This document shows positions 14,969-23,885 of a stretch of DNA of 64,000 nt, in pieces. Position numbers and translations under genes: made by a program. How positions within the stretch are numbered: the stretch's first letter is position 1; each line of letters opens with the position of its first letter. Location: the NCBI RefSeq assembly GCF_000337195.1, contig NZ_AOID01000048.1, forward strand, positions 1 to 64,000. Reading direction: 5' to 3'. Under the pieces are notes generated by a model. It ran no database searches, was not told the origin of the DNA, and saw only the letters and a program-made list of their open reading frames with translations. This DNA comes from Natrinema versiforme JCM 10478. GTDB taxonomy: Archaea > Halobacteriota > Halobacteria > Halobacteriales > Natrialbaceae.

Positions 14969-17035
14969 CTACAAATCGGTATCGCGAAGCTCGAGGTCCG
15001 CGACGAGCTCGTAGGGGTGGGCGTCCTTTCGGATGGCGTCAAGGATCATGAAGGCCTGTCCGGGCTCCAAGAAGTGTTCGGTGACGACCTGTCCCAGCGG
15101 CGTGGGCTCGAAGCCGTCGATGAAGTCGTACTCGAGGAGTTTCCCGATGGCGTGTTTCGTGGGCACTTCGCCGAGCATGCGGTCGTTGAGTGCCTTCGCG
15201 GCCTTGCCGCCGACCGTGACGTTCGCCAGCGTTTCCTCGACGGCGGCGGCCTCGTCGTAGTGGGTCATGACCGACTCCATCTCCCCTTTGAGTAGCTTGA
15301 AGGCGACCTCGTCTTCGGTCATCTCCATCGAGTTGTGGTAGGCCGTGTCCGGCTCGACGAGGACGTACACCGTCCCTTTGTCGTGATAGTCGGGCCGGCC
15401 CGCGCGGCCGAGCATCTGGTGGAACTCCTGGACCGAGAGCCACTCGATCCCCATCGCTAGCGAGTCGAAGATCACCTGCGAGGCGGGGAAGTCGACCCCG
15501 GCCGCCAGCGCTGCAGTCGTGACGACCGCGGACAGTTCCTGCTCGCCGAACTTCCGTTCGACCTCCTTCCGGCGCTTGTAGTCGAGGCCGGCATGGTAGG
15601 GCGCGGCCGAGTAATCGAGTTTGCGCGAAATCTCGTGACACCGCCGGCGCGAGTTGGTGAAGATGATCGTCTGGCCGCGATACCCCTTCGAGGACTCGCT
15701 GTCGAACTCGCGTCGCACGAGTTTGTTCTCGACGCGGACCTTCTCCTGGCCGTCCGCGAAGGTGACGTGACGCTCGATCGGCACCGGCCGCTCCTCGAAC
15801 TCGATGAGCGTCGCCTCGAGCGCTTCGGTAAGCTGTTTGGGGTTGCCGACGGTCGCCGAGAGGTAGACCCACTGTGCGCCGCCGTAGTCGTTTCGGTGCT
15901 TCGCCCGCTGTTCGCAGGTGTACTTGAGCCGCGAGATCAGGCCGTCGAGCCGGTGGCCTCGGTCGTCCTCCTTGAGCGTGTGGACCTCGTCGATGACGAC
16001 GGTCCCGATGTCGCCCATGTCCTTGCCGGTTCGCAGGGCGTGGTCGATCCCCTCGTAGGTGCCGACGATGACGTCGGCGTTGGGGTCGAACCGCTCGCCC
16101 TCGTCGGCGACGCGGCTCGCGCCCACGCGAATGGAGACATCGACGAGGTGGCCGTACTCGTCCTGAAAGTCCTCGTACTTCTGGTTGGCCAGCGCGACGA
16201 GCGGGACGAGAAAGAGCATCGTCCCCTTGTTGTTCAACACGCGATTGATCCCGGCCAGTTCGCCGACGAGGGTCTTCCCGGTCGCCGTCGCGGAGACGAC
16301 CAACTGGTCGTTCCCATCGAAGAGGCCGTGCTCGACGGAGAGACTCTGGACCGGCAGCAGGGTATCGAACCGGTCCTCGAGGAGGTTCTGCAGGCCGGGA
16401 TGCAGGGAAAGCGAGTCGGTCCGGACGGGGTCGACCTCGTCGGTCGTCGCGGAAATGGTATCGAACTTCGTCAGATCGGGATCGAGCTGGCCCTTGAGCA
16501 GATTGACGATCCGCTCGAGATCCTGGACCTCCATCATGAGGTCCTCGAGTCGGTCCTTCGCGGCACCCGAGACCGCGCCGCCGCCGGAGAAGGACAGCTG
16601 GCGCTCGAGTTCCTGTCGAGCGCAGTCCCGGCAGATCCAATCGGTGTCGTCCTTGACGGCGGTCTCGGTCGTGATCGGCGAGTACCGGCCCGCGGAGGCG
16701 CAGTAGCGACAGGTCCTGACGGTCTTTGCCTTGTCCTCGAGCTGGTAGCCCGCGAACATCTCCCGGAGCTCGCGTCGCCCCTCGGCGGAGGTCTGTTCGG
16801 AGATGCGGAGCCGCGTCGCTCGGCGGGCGAGTTCGACGAACTCGTCGGGCTGGCGCGGCTCTTCGCTCGAGCCTTGCTTCAGTCGGAACTTGGCCGGACG
16901 GGGGCCGGCCGACGTTTCGGAAAGGCCGAGTTTCGCGCGGAACAGCCGTTTGCCGTCACGCTCGACGACGACGAGGTAGTCGTCGCCCGTTTGGTGACAG
17001 AATATCGTTTCGACCTGCTGGACCTGCTTCGACAC
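14969..17035 (-). CDS. Ski2-like superfamily 2 helicase with zinc cluster
   Basis: ATP-dependent DNA/RNA helicase, 688 residues. After about 110 residues comes a zinc-type cluster (CRYCASAG ... CRDCARQE). Two RecA-like domains follow with motif I SATATGKTLVGE, motif II DEVHTL (DEVH box), motif III LSATVGNP, motif IV IIFTNSRRRCHE, motif V TTAALAAGVDFPASQVI and motif VI QMLGRAGRPD. A C-terminal helical domain closes it. The DEVH box and motif VI place it near Hel308/Ski2, but the N-terminal zinc module distinguishes it from Hel308. I choose the GTG at 17035 (MSKQVQQVETIFCH): the residues added by an ATG at 17122 do not look protein-like. The role may be repair or RNA processing. Confidence 0.85.
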   Translation of the reverse strand: MSKQVQQVETIFCHQTGDDYLVVVERDGKRLFRAKLGLSETSAGPRPAKFRLKQGSSEEPRQPDEFVELARRATRLRISEQTSAEGRRELREMFAGYQLEDKAKTVRTCRYCASAGRYSPITTETAVKDDTDWICRDCARQELERQLSFSGGGAVSGAAKDRLEDLMMEVQDLERIVNLLKGQLDPDLTKFDTISATTDEVDPVRTDSLSLHPGLQNLLEDRFDTLLPVQSLSVEHGLFDGNDQLVVSATATGKTLVGELAGINRVLNNKGTMLFLVPLVALANQKYEDFQDEYGHLVDVSIRVGASRVADEGERFDPNADVIVGTYEGIDHALRTGKDMGDIGTVVIDEVHTLKEDDRGHRLDGLISRLKYTCEQRAKHRNDYGGAQWVYLSATVGNPKQLTEALEATLIEFEERPVPIERHVTFADGQEKVRVENKLVRREFDSESSKGYRGQTIIFTNSRRRCHEISRKLDYSAAPYHAGLDYKRRKEVERKFGEQELSAVVTTAALAAGVDFPASQVIFDSLAMGIEWLSVQEFHQMLGRAGRPDYHDKGTVYVLVEPDTAYHNSMEMTEDEVAFKLLKGEMESVMTHYDEAAAVEETLANVTVGGKAAKALNDRMLGEVPTKHAIGKLLEYDFIDGFEPTPLGQVVTEHFLEPGQAFMILDAIRKDAHPYELVADLELRDTDL

Positions 17036-17208
17036 GATCCCTACTAGAGCGTGGCAGTATTTCAGCGGTTCGGACTGCGTCGACTCTCCGACCGATCGAC
17101 GATCGGCTCGATATCCGATCACATCGGTATCGAGCGGTAATTGTGTTCTATAGCGGTATATACCGCTCTTAGCGACTTACATACGCGGGTGGTCGAATCT
17201 CCAACGCG

Positions 17209-19623
17209 ATGGGTCCGAATCCGTGGGAGGGAATGCCGGGTGTTCGTCGCAGCTACGCGTTGCGGTTTCTCGCTGCGCTCGTCGTCATCGTCCTCATCGT
17301 GGGGCTGTTCGGCGGCAGTATCTACGCACACACCGGCAACGAACTCCAGTCCGACGTCGAATCGCAACTCGTCACCGATGCGGAGCAGGACGCGAACCGG
17401 CTCGACATCTGGTTTACATCGACCGAACGGTATCTGGGGTCGCTTCCCCGCTCGACGGCGTTTCGCAACGATGAGAGGGTCGCGATCGCCAACTCCTTAC
17501 ACCGGGTGACCGACCGGACCGCGTTCGAGGGGGCATACTACGTCGACACTGAGACGGGGGCCGTTCACGCCAATTCCGGTGCGAACGAAATCATCGACGA
17601 CGATGACACTGTTAGCGCCACGGTCGACGAACACTTCTCGGCCGCGACGGCCGACGATTCACAGGTCGTCTTCTCCGAGCCGTTCGAGACCGATGACGGC
17701 CGCCCCGCGATGCTCGTCGTCAGCTCGGTCCCGGGCGAGTCCGACCACGCCGTCGTCGGGTTGGTCGGCCTCGAGTCGCTGTCCCGGTACATGATCGGCA
17801 CCGACGAGACGGACGACGTCATCGTCGCCGATGAGGACGGGACGGTCGTCCTCGCCGAGGATCACTCGCTGCTGCTCGAAGACGACGTCCTCGAGCCGGG
17901 TGCGACCGCGGGCGACGCCGGGACGACCTCGCTCGAGGGCGACAATGGCGAGACCGTCGTCGGCTACGCGGCCGTCGGGAACGAAGGCTGGACGCTGACG
18001 ACCCGCGTCCCCGCCGCGGAGGCCTACGCGCTCCAGTCGAGCATCTCGAACTGGATCCTCGGGATGCTCGCCGTCACGTTCGGCGGCATGCTCGTGCTCG
18101 GGCTGACGATCGGCCGGAACACCGCCGGCGAGTTGCGGTCGCTTTCCGCCCGCGCCGCCGCGATCGAGGACGGCGAACTCGACGAGCCGGTCGAGTCGGA
18201 GCGCCACGACGAACTCGGGGATCTCCACCGGTCGATCGACCGGATGCGACAGTCGCTGCGCGACCGCCTCGAGGAGGCCGAAACGGCCCGCGCCGAGGCC
18301 GAGCAGGCTCGATCTGAATCCGAGCAGTTCTCCCGCCACCTCGAGCGGACGGCCGACGAGTACGGCGAGACGATGCGGGCCTGTGCCGCGGGCGATCTCA
18401 CGCGGCGACTCGAGCCCGACGCCGAGAGCGAGGCCATGGAGACGGTCGCCGCCGAGTTCAACGGGATGATGGACGACATCGAGGCGACGGTGGCCGCGGC
18501 GCGGGCCTTCGCCGACGCAGTCGACGAGACGGCCGACTCGACGGCCGACGGCGTCGTCGAGGTGCGGTCGGCCTCCGAACAGGTGACCACGTCCATCCAG
18601 CAGATCGCCGACGGTGCGGAGCGCCAGAGCGACCAGTTCGCCGCGATCAGCACCGAGATCGACGAGCTCTCGACGACGACCGAACAGATCGCCGCGACCG
18701 CCTCGCAGGTCGCGACCCTCGCAGAGCGGACCGCCACCACGAGTGCCGACGCCCGCGAGTCCGCCCGCCGTGCGATCGACGGCATGAACGCCATCGAGGA
18801 CGAGGCCGACGAGGCCGTCGCGGAAGTAACACGGCTCGAGGACGAAATCGAGGCGATCGATGACCTCCTCGAATTCATCGGCGACGTGACCGAGCAGACG
18901 AACATGCTCGCGCTCAACGCGAGCATCGAGGCCGCGCGCTCGAGTTCGGGGGACGCGGAGTTCACCGCGGTCGCCGATCAGGTCAAGTCACTCGCCGAGG
19001 ACACCCAAGAGGCGGCCACGACCATCGAGGAGCGCCTCGAGCGGGTCAGTACCCGAACGGAGCAGGTCGCGACCGTCGTCCGCGAGACGGACGACCGAAT
19101 CGCGGACCACCGCAGCGCGGTCGAGTCCTCGGTCGCGGCCCTCGAGGAGATTTCGTCGTTCGCCGAGGAGACTAACGACGGCGTACAGGAGATTTCGGCG
19201 GCGACCCAACAGCAGGCCGGCGCGACCCAGGAGGTCGTGACCATGACCGAGGACGTGACGGCGATCAGCGAGGAGACCAGCGCCGAGGCGGAGACGGTCG
19301 CGGCGGCCGCCGAAGAACAGACCTCGTCGCTCGCCGAGGTGTCCAACACCGCTACGTCGCTGTCCGATCGCGCACGGGACCTCTCCGACGCGCTGTCGTC
19401 GTTCGAGGTCTCGAGCGAGCCGTCCCACCCGGTCGCCCCCGTGGCGGACGAGACCGAGGGCGATCTCTTCGCTGCGGCCGACGGTCTGGATGGCGATGAC
19501 GACGATTCCGTCGGCGCGGCTGACGGTGACACCGGTTTCTTCCCCGCAACCGACGGTGACGAAGAGGACGACGACGAAAGCGAACACGCCAACTCGGCGG
19601 CTCCGAGTAGCGGCTCCGACTGA
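17209..19623 (+). CDS. Methyl-accepting chemotaxis transducer (Htr)
   Basis: Receptor that passes an external signal to CheA, 804 residues. A membrane span at about 17-39 (LRFLAALVVIVLIVGLFGG) is followed by an extracellular Cache-like domain (about 45-275). A second span lies at about 281-302 (WILGMLAVTFGGMLVLGLTI), then a HAMP domain (303-360) and a long coiled-coil signalling domain. The hairpin tip has NMLALNASIEAARSSS (about 564-580) and FTAVADQVKSLAEDTQEAA. The C-terminus is very acidic. The ligand is not deducible. No che gene is nearby, so it feeds a signalling complex encoded elsewhere. A TATA-like TATATACCGC run at 17156-17165 lies upstream. Confidence 0.93.
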   Translation: MGPNPWEGMPGVRRSYALRFLAALVVIVLIVGLFGGSIYAHTGNELQSDVESQLVTDAEQDANRLDIWFTSTERYLGSLPRSTAFRNDERVAIANSLHRVTDRTAFEGAYYVDTETGAVHANSGANEIIDDDDTVSATVDEHFSAATADDSQVVFSEPFETDDGRPAMLVVSSVPGESDHAVVGLVGLESLSRYMIGTDETDDVIVADEDGTVVLAEDHSLLLEDDVLEPGATAGDAGTTSLEGDNGETVVGYAAVGNEGWTLTTRVPAAEAYALQSSISNWILGMLAVTFGGMLVLGLTIGRNTAGELRSLSARAAAIEDGELDEPVESERHDELGDLHRSIDRMRQSLRDRLEEAETARAEAEQARSESEQFSRHLERTADEYGETMRACAAGDLTRRLEPDAESEAMETVAAEFNGMMDDIEATVAAARAFADAVDETADSTADGVVEVRSASEQVTTSIQQIADGAERQSDQFAAISTEIDELSTTTEQIAATASQVATLAERTATTSADARESARRAIDGMNAIEDEADEAVAEVTRLEDEIEAIDDLLEFIGDVTEQTNMLALNASIEAARSSSGDAEFTAVADQVKSLAEDTQEAATTIEERLERVSTRTEQVATVVRETDDRIADHRSAVESSVAALEEISSFAEETNDGVQEISAATQQQAGATQEVVTMTEDVTAISEETSAEAETVAAAAEEQTSSLAEVSNTATSLSDRARDLSDALSSFEVSSEPSHPVAPVADETEGDLFAAADGLDGDDDDSVGAADGDTGFFPATDGDEEDDDESEHANSAAPSSGSD

Positions 19624-19727
19624 GCCGCGACGGCGCTTTCTCGGCATCCAGACGGTATTTTCGGTAGAAATGTACTCGACCGCTCGATCGATGATCGCTA
19701 CTCGAGTGCGAACGAACCGATCAGACG

Positions 19728-20840
19728 TTAGAAGTCGCCGTTGACGATGTCGCTGACTGCCTGCGGATCGTACAGGTTCTCGTCAATGCCGTAGAGTTGC
19801 TCGGCCAACTGCTGGGTGACGGCGAGGTTGATGATCGGCCCCTGATAGAGCGGGCCGGCCCGGTAGACATTATCGTTCTGGACGGCCGTGAGTTGCTGTG
19901 CGACGTCGTGGTTTTTCATCGGTTCGACGACTTCCTGCTCGAAGTCCTCTCGAGGCTGGTATCGCTCGCTGCGCAGCAGGAGGTTCTCGGGGTCGACGTC
20001 GAGAAGGGTCTCGTAATCGATCGCTCCGCGTTCGCTGTGGAAGTCCTTGACGCCAGTGTTCGCGAGCGCGTCCTCGACGCCGAGGTCCCGCAGGTGTTTG
20101 AAACTCGTCCCGTCCTCGATGACGTAGGGGAGGAACGAGTCGCCGTCCTGTGGCCACACGACGGCGACCGACGCCGGATCGTCCGAGGGAACGACGTCCT
20201 CGAGGGTCGACTGGAACTCGTCGTGCAGCGAATCGAACGCCTCGTATCGGTCCTCTTCCTGAAACACTTCGGCGAGTTTCCCGAACGCCTCGTACAGCGA
20301 CAGGTAGTCGTAGTCCTCGTGCCAGCCGTAGCCCTGCGAGAAGATGCTGTTCCCGAAGAACGGCGTGCCGGTATTCGCGACCTGCTCGATGTCGTCGTCG
20401 CTCCAGTCTGCCCGTCCCTTGAGGAAGTTCGGGTCCATGACGAAGAGGTCCACGGAGTCGGACAGCTCGATGAACTCCTCGCGGGTCAGCTCGTCGCTCC
20501 AGAGCGAGTCGATCTCGTCTGAATTGACACTCACGTCGGGGATGTCGCCGTAATACGCCGTGTGATATCGCCGCGTGAGATAGACGGCCTCGGGGGACTC
20601 CTGTCCCAGCGCGACGCCCATATCAGCCCAGCTCCCGTTGTTGGCGGCCCATGCCTCTGGGATCGATTCGAACTCAACATCGCCGACCGGCTGCATCGAG
20701 ACTGTGTACGGATCGACATCGCCGTTGTCCTCGTTGTCCGATCCGTCACCGCTGATACAGCCGGCCAGTGCACTCAGACCCGCAACGCTCCCACCTGTTC
20801 GAAGCACGTTGCGCCGCGTCCACAGCTGTTTGTCACTCAT
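19728..20840 (-). CDS. Iron/siderophore-type ABC substrate-binding lipoprotein
   Basis: Captures a ferric chelate or similar ligand outside the membrane for the ABC importer encoded upstream. The 370-residue protein starts with a Tat signal and lipobox: TRRNVLRTGGSVAGLSALAGC, with the lipidated Cys at residue 28. An Asp-rich linker follows. The mature part has the two-lobe pattern of periplasmic iron-binding proteins (EIDSLWSDELTREEFIELSD; VDLFVMDPNFL; YETLLDVDPENLLLRSERYQ). It lies 55 bases downstream of the ATPase gene but has its own DtxR-like operator and TATA-like ACTTTTAG. Iron starvation is the likely inducer. The exact ligand cannot be told. Confidence 0.85.
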   Translation of the reverse strand: MSDKQLWTRRNVLRTGGSVAGLSALAGCISGDGSDNEDNGDVDPYTVSMQPVGDVEFESIPEAWAANNGSWADMGVALGQESPEAVYLTRRYHTAYYGDIPDVSVNSDEIDSLWSDELTREEFIELSDSVDLFVMDPNFLKGRADWSDDDIEQVANTGTPFFGNSIFSQGYGWHEDYDYLSLYEAFGKLAEVFQEEDRYEAFDSLHDEFQSTLEDVVPSDDPASVAVVWPQDGDSFLPYVIEDGTSFKHLRDLGVEDALANTGVKDFHSERGAIDYETLLDVDPENLLLRSERYQPREDFEQEVVEPMKNHDVAQQLTAVQNDNVYRAGPLYQGPIINLAVTQQLAEQLYGIDENLYDPQAVSDIVNGDF

Positions 20841-20844
20841 GATT

Positions 20845-20860
20845 TTTAGGTCAGCCTAAA
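20845..20860 (-). promoter_or_regulatory. DtxR/IdeR-like operator before the binding-protein gene
   Basis: TTTAGG-TCAG-CCTAAA, a 6-base inverted repeat with a 4-base spacer, lies 5 bases before the start codon at 20840. The same arms occur before the permease gene. The pattern agrees with known DtxR-family boxes (TTAGG...CCTAA). Confidence 0.7.
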
Positions 20861-20895
20861 ACACTAAAAGTATTCCGCATCCGACCGCGACGGCG

Positions 20896-21759
20896 CTACG
20901 GCCGACTCTCCGACAGCGCTCGCTTGGGCAGCACCTGCAGTTCGGGTTCGTACGTGACCGTCGCCTCGACGCCGAAGACGTCGGCGAGCAACTGCTCTGT
21001 GACGACCTCCTCGGGCGGCCCCCAGTCGTAGAGTTCGCCGTCGCGCATCGCGACCAGATAGTCCGCAAAGCGGGCCGCCTGCGAGATATCGTGGAGGATG
21101 ACGGCGACGGTCACGCCTTTCTCCTCGTTGAGTTGCCGGATCGTCTCGAGGACGCGGAACTGGTGGTGGACGTCGAGGAACGTGGTCGGCTCGTCGAGCA
21201 ACAGAACGTCGGTGTCCTGTGCCAGCACCATCGCGATCCAGGCCAACTGCTTTTGGCCGCCGCTCAGCTGGCCGAGTTCGGTGTCCCGGAGGTCCTCGAT
21301 CCCCGCCAGTTCGATCGCGCGTTCGACCGCTTGGTGGTCCGCTTCGCTGACGCCGTCGAAGAAGCCCCGATGCGGGTAGCGGCCGTGATAGACGAGGTCT
21401 TCAACCGAAATGGAACTGAGCGAGTCGTTCTCCTGGGAGAGAACGCCCAGTTCGCGCGCCAGCTCCTTCTGGTCGAAGGTGTCGAGATCCTCGCCGTGGA
21501 TCTGTACCGAGCCCGTATCCGGCGTGAGGTGATTCGAGAGGGCTTTGAGAAGCGTACTCTTGCCGCTGCCGTTCGGGCCGACGAGTGCGGTCACCGCCTC
21601 CTCGGGAATGTCGAGGCGTGCACAGTCGACGACCGTCTCCTCGCTCGTCGGGTAGCTCAACTCGAGGCCGTCGCCGACCAGTGCGCTATCGATCGCGACG
21701 CCGTTGTCGTCGGTAATTCGCTCCCGTTCTCGGTTCGTGTCCTGCTGTGTGCGTGCCAT
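20896..21759 (-). CDS. Iron-type ABC importer ATPase
   Basis: Cytoplasmic ATPase that drives the importer, 287 residues. Walker A GPNGSGKST at 61-69, Q-loop LGVLSQE near 105-110, signature LSGGQKQ at 165-171, Walker B VLLLDE at 185-190, and switch His in VAVILHDISQAARFADY. The FecE/BtuD/FhuC group has this order and length (about 260-280). An extra 25 polar N-terminal residues precede the first strand. Its ATG overlaps the stop of the permease gene by one base (TAATG), so translation is probably coupled. It relies on the operator before the permease. Confidence 0.93.
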   Translation of the reverse strand: MARTQQDTNRERERITDDNGVAIDSALVGDGLELSYPTSEETVVDCARLDIPEEAVTALVGPNGSGKSTLLKALSNHLTPDTGSVQIHGEDLDTFDQKELARELGVLSQENDSLSSISVEDLVYHGRYPHRGFFDGVSEADHQAVERAIELAGIEDLRDTELGQLSGGQKQLAWIAMVLAQDTDVLLLDEPTTFLDVHHQFRVLETIRQLNEEKGVTVAVILHDISQAARFADYLVAMRDGELYDWGPPEEVVTEQLLADVFGVEATVTYEPELQVLPKRALSESRP

Positions 21760-22874
21760 TATAGCTCACCCATCGATTGTTGCTTCCGCATCAGGTAGAG
21801 GAAATACGGGCCGCCGATCAGCCCGGTGACGACGCCGACCGGCATCTGGGTCCCGCCGAGTGCGAGCCGCGCGCCCACGTCGGCGGTCACCATCAGTGCG
21901 GGGCCGGCGAAGAGACAGCCGACCATCAGTCGTCGGTAGTCCCCGCCCACCGTGTTCCGCACGATGTGGGGGACGACGAGGCCGAAGAAGCTCACGACGC
22001 CGGCGACGGCGATCGCGACGCTGGCGGCCAAGATGGCGACGGCAGAGAGGAAGAATCGAACGCGCTCGACGCGCATACCGAGCGATCGCGCGGTGCTCTC
22101 GCCCAGCATGAGGACGTTCAACTGTCGTGCGCCGGCGAGTGCGATCACGATCGCGACGGCCGCCGGCAGGACCGCGATTCGGACCTCTCCCCAGCCGGTG
22201 CCGGTAAGCGAGCCCGTGATCCACGCGATCGCCGTCTGGACGACGCCCAGATCGTCCGCGAAGAAGAACAGGCCCTGCTGGAGCGACTGGAAGACCATGT
22301 TGACGATCACGCCGGCGAGCACGAGCCGCACGGGGTTCGTGCCGCCTTTCCACGCGATCGTGTAGACGATAACGAACGCGATCGTCCCGCCCGCCGCGGC
22401 GATCAGCGGGAGGAACGGTGCGAGACCGCTGAAGACGACGAGCGTCGCCAGCACGGCGAATCCAGCCCCGGAGCTAACCCCCAGGACGAACGGACTCGCC
22501 AGTTCGTTGCGCGTCACGGCCTGAAAGATCGCGCCGGAGATCGCGAGCGTCGCACCGGTGATGATCCCGACGAACACCCGCGGCAGCCGGAGGTTCCAGA
22601 TGACGATGCTGCCGGTGCTCATCTCCGGCAGTTCGGCCCCGAACAGGAACGCCGACCACGCGTTGAGGTTGAAGACCACCGCAGGGTTGAAGACGGCTTT
22701 CCAGGCCTCGACGAACGTCATCGAGTACTCGCCGAAACTCACCTGTATCAGTCCGGCAACGACGGTAACGACCGTACTTCCAAGACAGAAGAGCACGAGC
22801 GTTCCCGTGACCCATCCCTCTCGCTCCCGGGCGGACCCGTGCCCATTGACCGACTGCGCTTCTCCCATCGTCAT
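21759..22874 (-). CDS. Iron-type ABC importer permease (FecCD family)
   Basis: Forms the membrane channel of the importer, 371 residues with about ten hydrophobic spans (for example TLVLFCLGSTVVTVVAGLIQ; IAVAGVVSFFGLVVPHIVRN). Family motifs include RLPRVFVGIITGATLAISGA, NELASPFVLGVSSGAGFAVL and the cytoplasmic coupling loop GLVVPHIVRNTVGGDYRRLM. A single permease gene suggests a homodimer, as in BtuC. It is the first gene of a permease-ATPase unit, and the binding protein follows with its own control site. The start ATG at 22874 overlaps the last base of a DtxR-like operator. A TATA-like CTATACGC run sits about 27 bases upstream. Confidence 0.93.
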   Translation of the reverse strand: MTMGEAQSVNGHGSAREREGWVTGTLVLFCLGSTVVTVVAGLIQVSFGEYSMTFVEAWKAVFNPAVVFNLNAWSAFLFGAELPEMSTGSIVIWNLRLPRVFVGIITGATLAISGAIFQAVTRNELASPFVLGVSSGAGFAVLATLVVFSGLAPFLPLIAAAGGTIAFVIVYTIAWKGGTNPVRLVLAGVIVNMVFQSLQQGLFFFADDLGVVQTAIAWITGSLTGTGWGEVRIAVLPAAVAIVIALAGARQLNVLMLGESTARSLGMRVERVRFFLSAVAILAASVAIAVAGVVSFFGLVVPHIVRNTVGGDYRRLMVGCLFAGPALMVTADVGARLALGGTQMPVGVVTGLIGGPYFLYLMRKQQSMGEL

Positions 22875-22889
22875 TTAGGTATACCTAAA
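22874..22889 (-). promoter_or_regulatory. DtxR/IdeR-like operator touching the permease start codon
   Basis: TTTAGGTATACCTAAA is a perfect 16-base palindrome. Its final base is the first base of the permease ATG, and the TATA-like box lies on the far side. Binding would cover the transcription start of a leaderless mRNA. Confidence 0.75.
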
Positions 22890-23004
22890 AAGCGTATAGT
22901 AGTTGCGGTTGCGAGACGATATGGCACCGAGCGACGTGGCGGTAGCGTCGATACGCCGAGACTGCCCCAACGGGCGCTTCCAGCCGTCTATCGTTCGAAC
23001 GGCG

Positions 23005-23370
23005 TCACTCGAGCAGTTCGATTTCGTCGTCGCCGTTTGGGACCGCACAGATGAACGCGCCCGGCTCCTCGCCCTCGTTGCGGTACCAGTGAACCGTCCC
23101 GGCGGGGATCAGTAGCGAGTCGCCCGGCTCGACCGTGTACTCCTCGTCGTCGATACCCACCGTGTACTCGCCCGCGAGGACGTACTGTTCGTGTTCGACG
23201 TCGTTCGTGTGTTTCGGGACGTCTGCGCCGGGTTCGAGGACGAACCGCCTGATCGCGAAATTCGGCGCGCCGTGGTCGTCGTTGAGCAACACGGCCTTCT
23301 CGAGGCCGTCGGCCGCCTCGACGGTCTCGTACTCGAGGTCCTCGCCGCGGCGAAGCAGTGGCTCGGTCAT
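23005..23370 (-). CDS. Cupin-domain protein
   Basis: A 121-residue single-domain cupin. Motif 1 carries metal ligands in HTNDVEHEQYVLAGEYTV, and motif 2 is DSLLIPAGTVHWYRNEGEE. ATG at 23370 is preferred over the in-frame upstream start at 23382. It probably binds a divalent metal. Substrate or enzymatic role cannot be told from sequence, as cupins cover dioxygenases, isomerases and sugar-binding regulators. It is on the same strand as the iron importer but 130 bases upstream of it, with the operator between, so it is not part of that unit. Confidence 0.85.
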   Translation of the reverse strand: MTEPLLRRGEDLEYETVEAADGLEKAVLLNDDHGAPNFAIRRFVLEPGADVPKHTNDVEHEQYVLAGEYTVGIDDEEYTVEPGDSLLIPAGTVHWYRNEGEEPGAFICAVPNGDDEIELLE

Positions 23371-23522
23371 ACCGATCTGCACGCGCCGTCGCTACTAAAG
23401 GTCGGCGTCGACACTGCGAGTCACGTCGCTACGACAGGCTGGTGCCGCTATCGGGAGCGCCGCCGCTCGGGGGTAGTAAAATACTACAGTCAAGTGCCGA
23501 TACCGTTACGAATCGATGGTCC

Positions 23523-23582
23523 CAACTGAAACGCTTCCCCCGCTCGCACGGTTGTGCGAGCGGCGTACAGTGGTTTCAGTTG
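23523..23582 (-). repeat. Nested double palindrome after cspA
   Basis: Outer arms CAACTGAAAC (23523-23532) and GTTTCAGTTG (23573-23582) enclose an inner perfect hairpin CCGCTCGCAC / GTGCGAGCGG (23540-23549, 23554-23563) with a GGTT loop. The structure starts 9 bases after the cspA stop codon. It may be a transcript terminator or 3' UTR element, or a small palindrome-associated transposable remnant. Confidence 0.55.
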
Positions 23583-23591
23583 CCACCAGCC

Positions 23592-23786
23592 TTACAGGCG
23601 CTCCACGTTCGTTGCGCGCGGGCCCTTGGGGGCCTGCTCGATGTCGAACTCGAGCTCCTGTCCTTCTTCCAGGTCCGGGCCGCCGATGTCTTCCATGTGG
23701 AAGAACACGTCGTCGTCCGCGTCCTCAGTCTCGATAAATCCGTAGCCGCCAGTGTCGTTGAAGAAATCAACGGTTCCTTTCGCCAT
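23592..23786 (-). CDS. cspA: Cold-shock domain protein CspA
   Basis: A 64-residue protein consisting of one cold-shock domain, which binds single-stranded nucleic acid and acts as an RNA chaperone. RNP1 is GGYGFIETED and RNP2 is DDVFFHMEDI. GPDLEEGQELEFDIE and KGPRATNVERL complete the five-strand barrel. More acidic than bacterial CspA, as expected in a halophile. Length matches the family. The 3' side carries an unusual nested palindrome directly after the stop codon. Confidence 0.96.
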   Translation of the reverse strand: MAKGTVDFFNDTGGYGFIETEDADDDVFFHMEDIGGPDLEEGQELEFDIEQAPKGPRATNVERL

Positions 23787-23885
23787 TGCTTCTCAAGAGA
23801 GGCGACGAAAAGTCATAAAGCCTCCGACTCGGCGTTATCCCCGGTACCGGGCCGCTCGTGGCGGTCTCGAGGTGGCGATGTCGTC

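Noticed and set aside
23523-23582. CRISPR repeat, suggested by the GTTTCAG string near cspA
   Set aside because: There is only one copy per arm, no spacer-repeat periodicity and no cas gene in the window.
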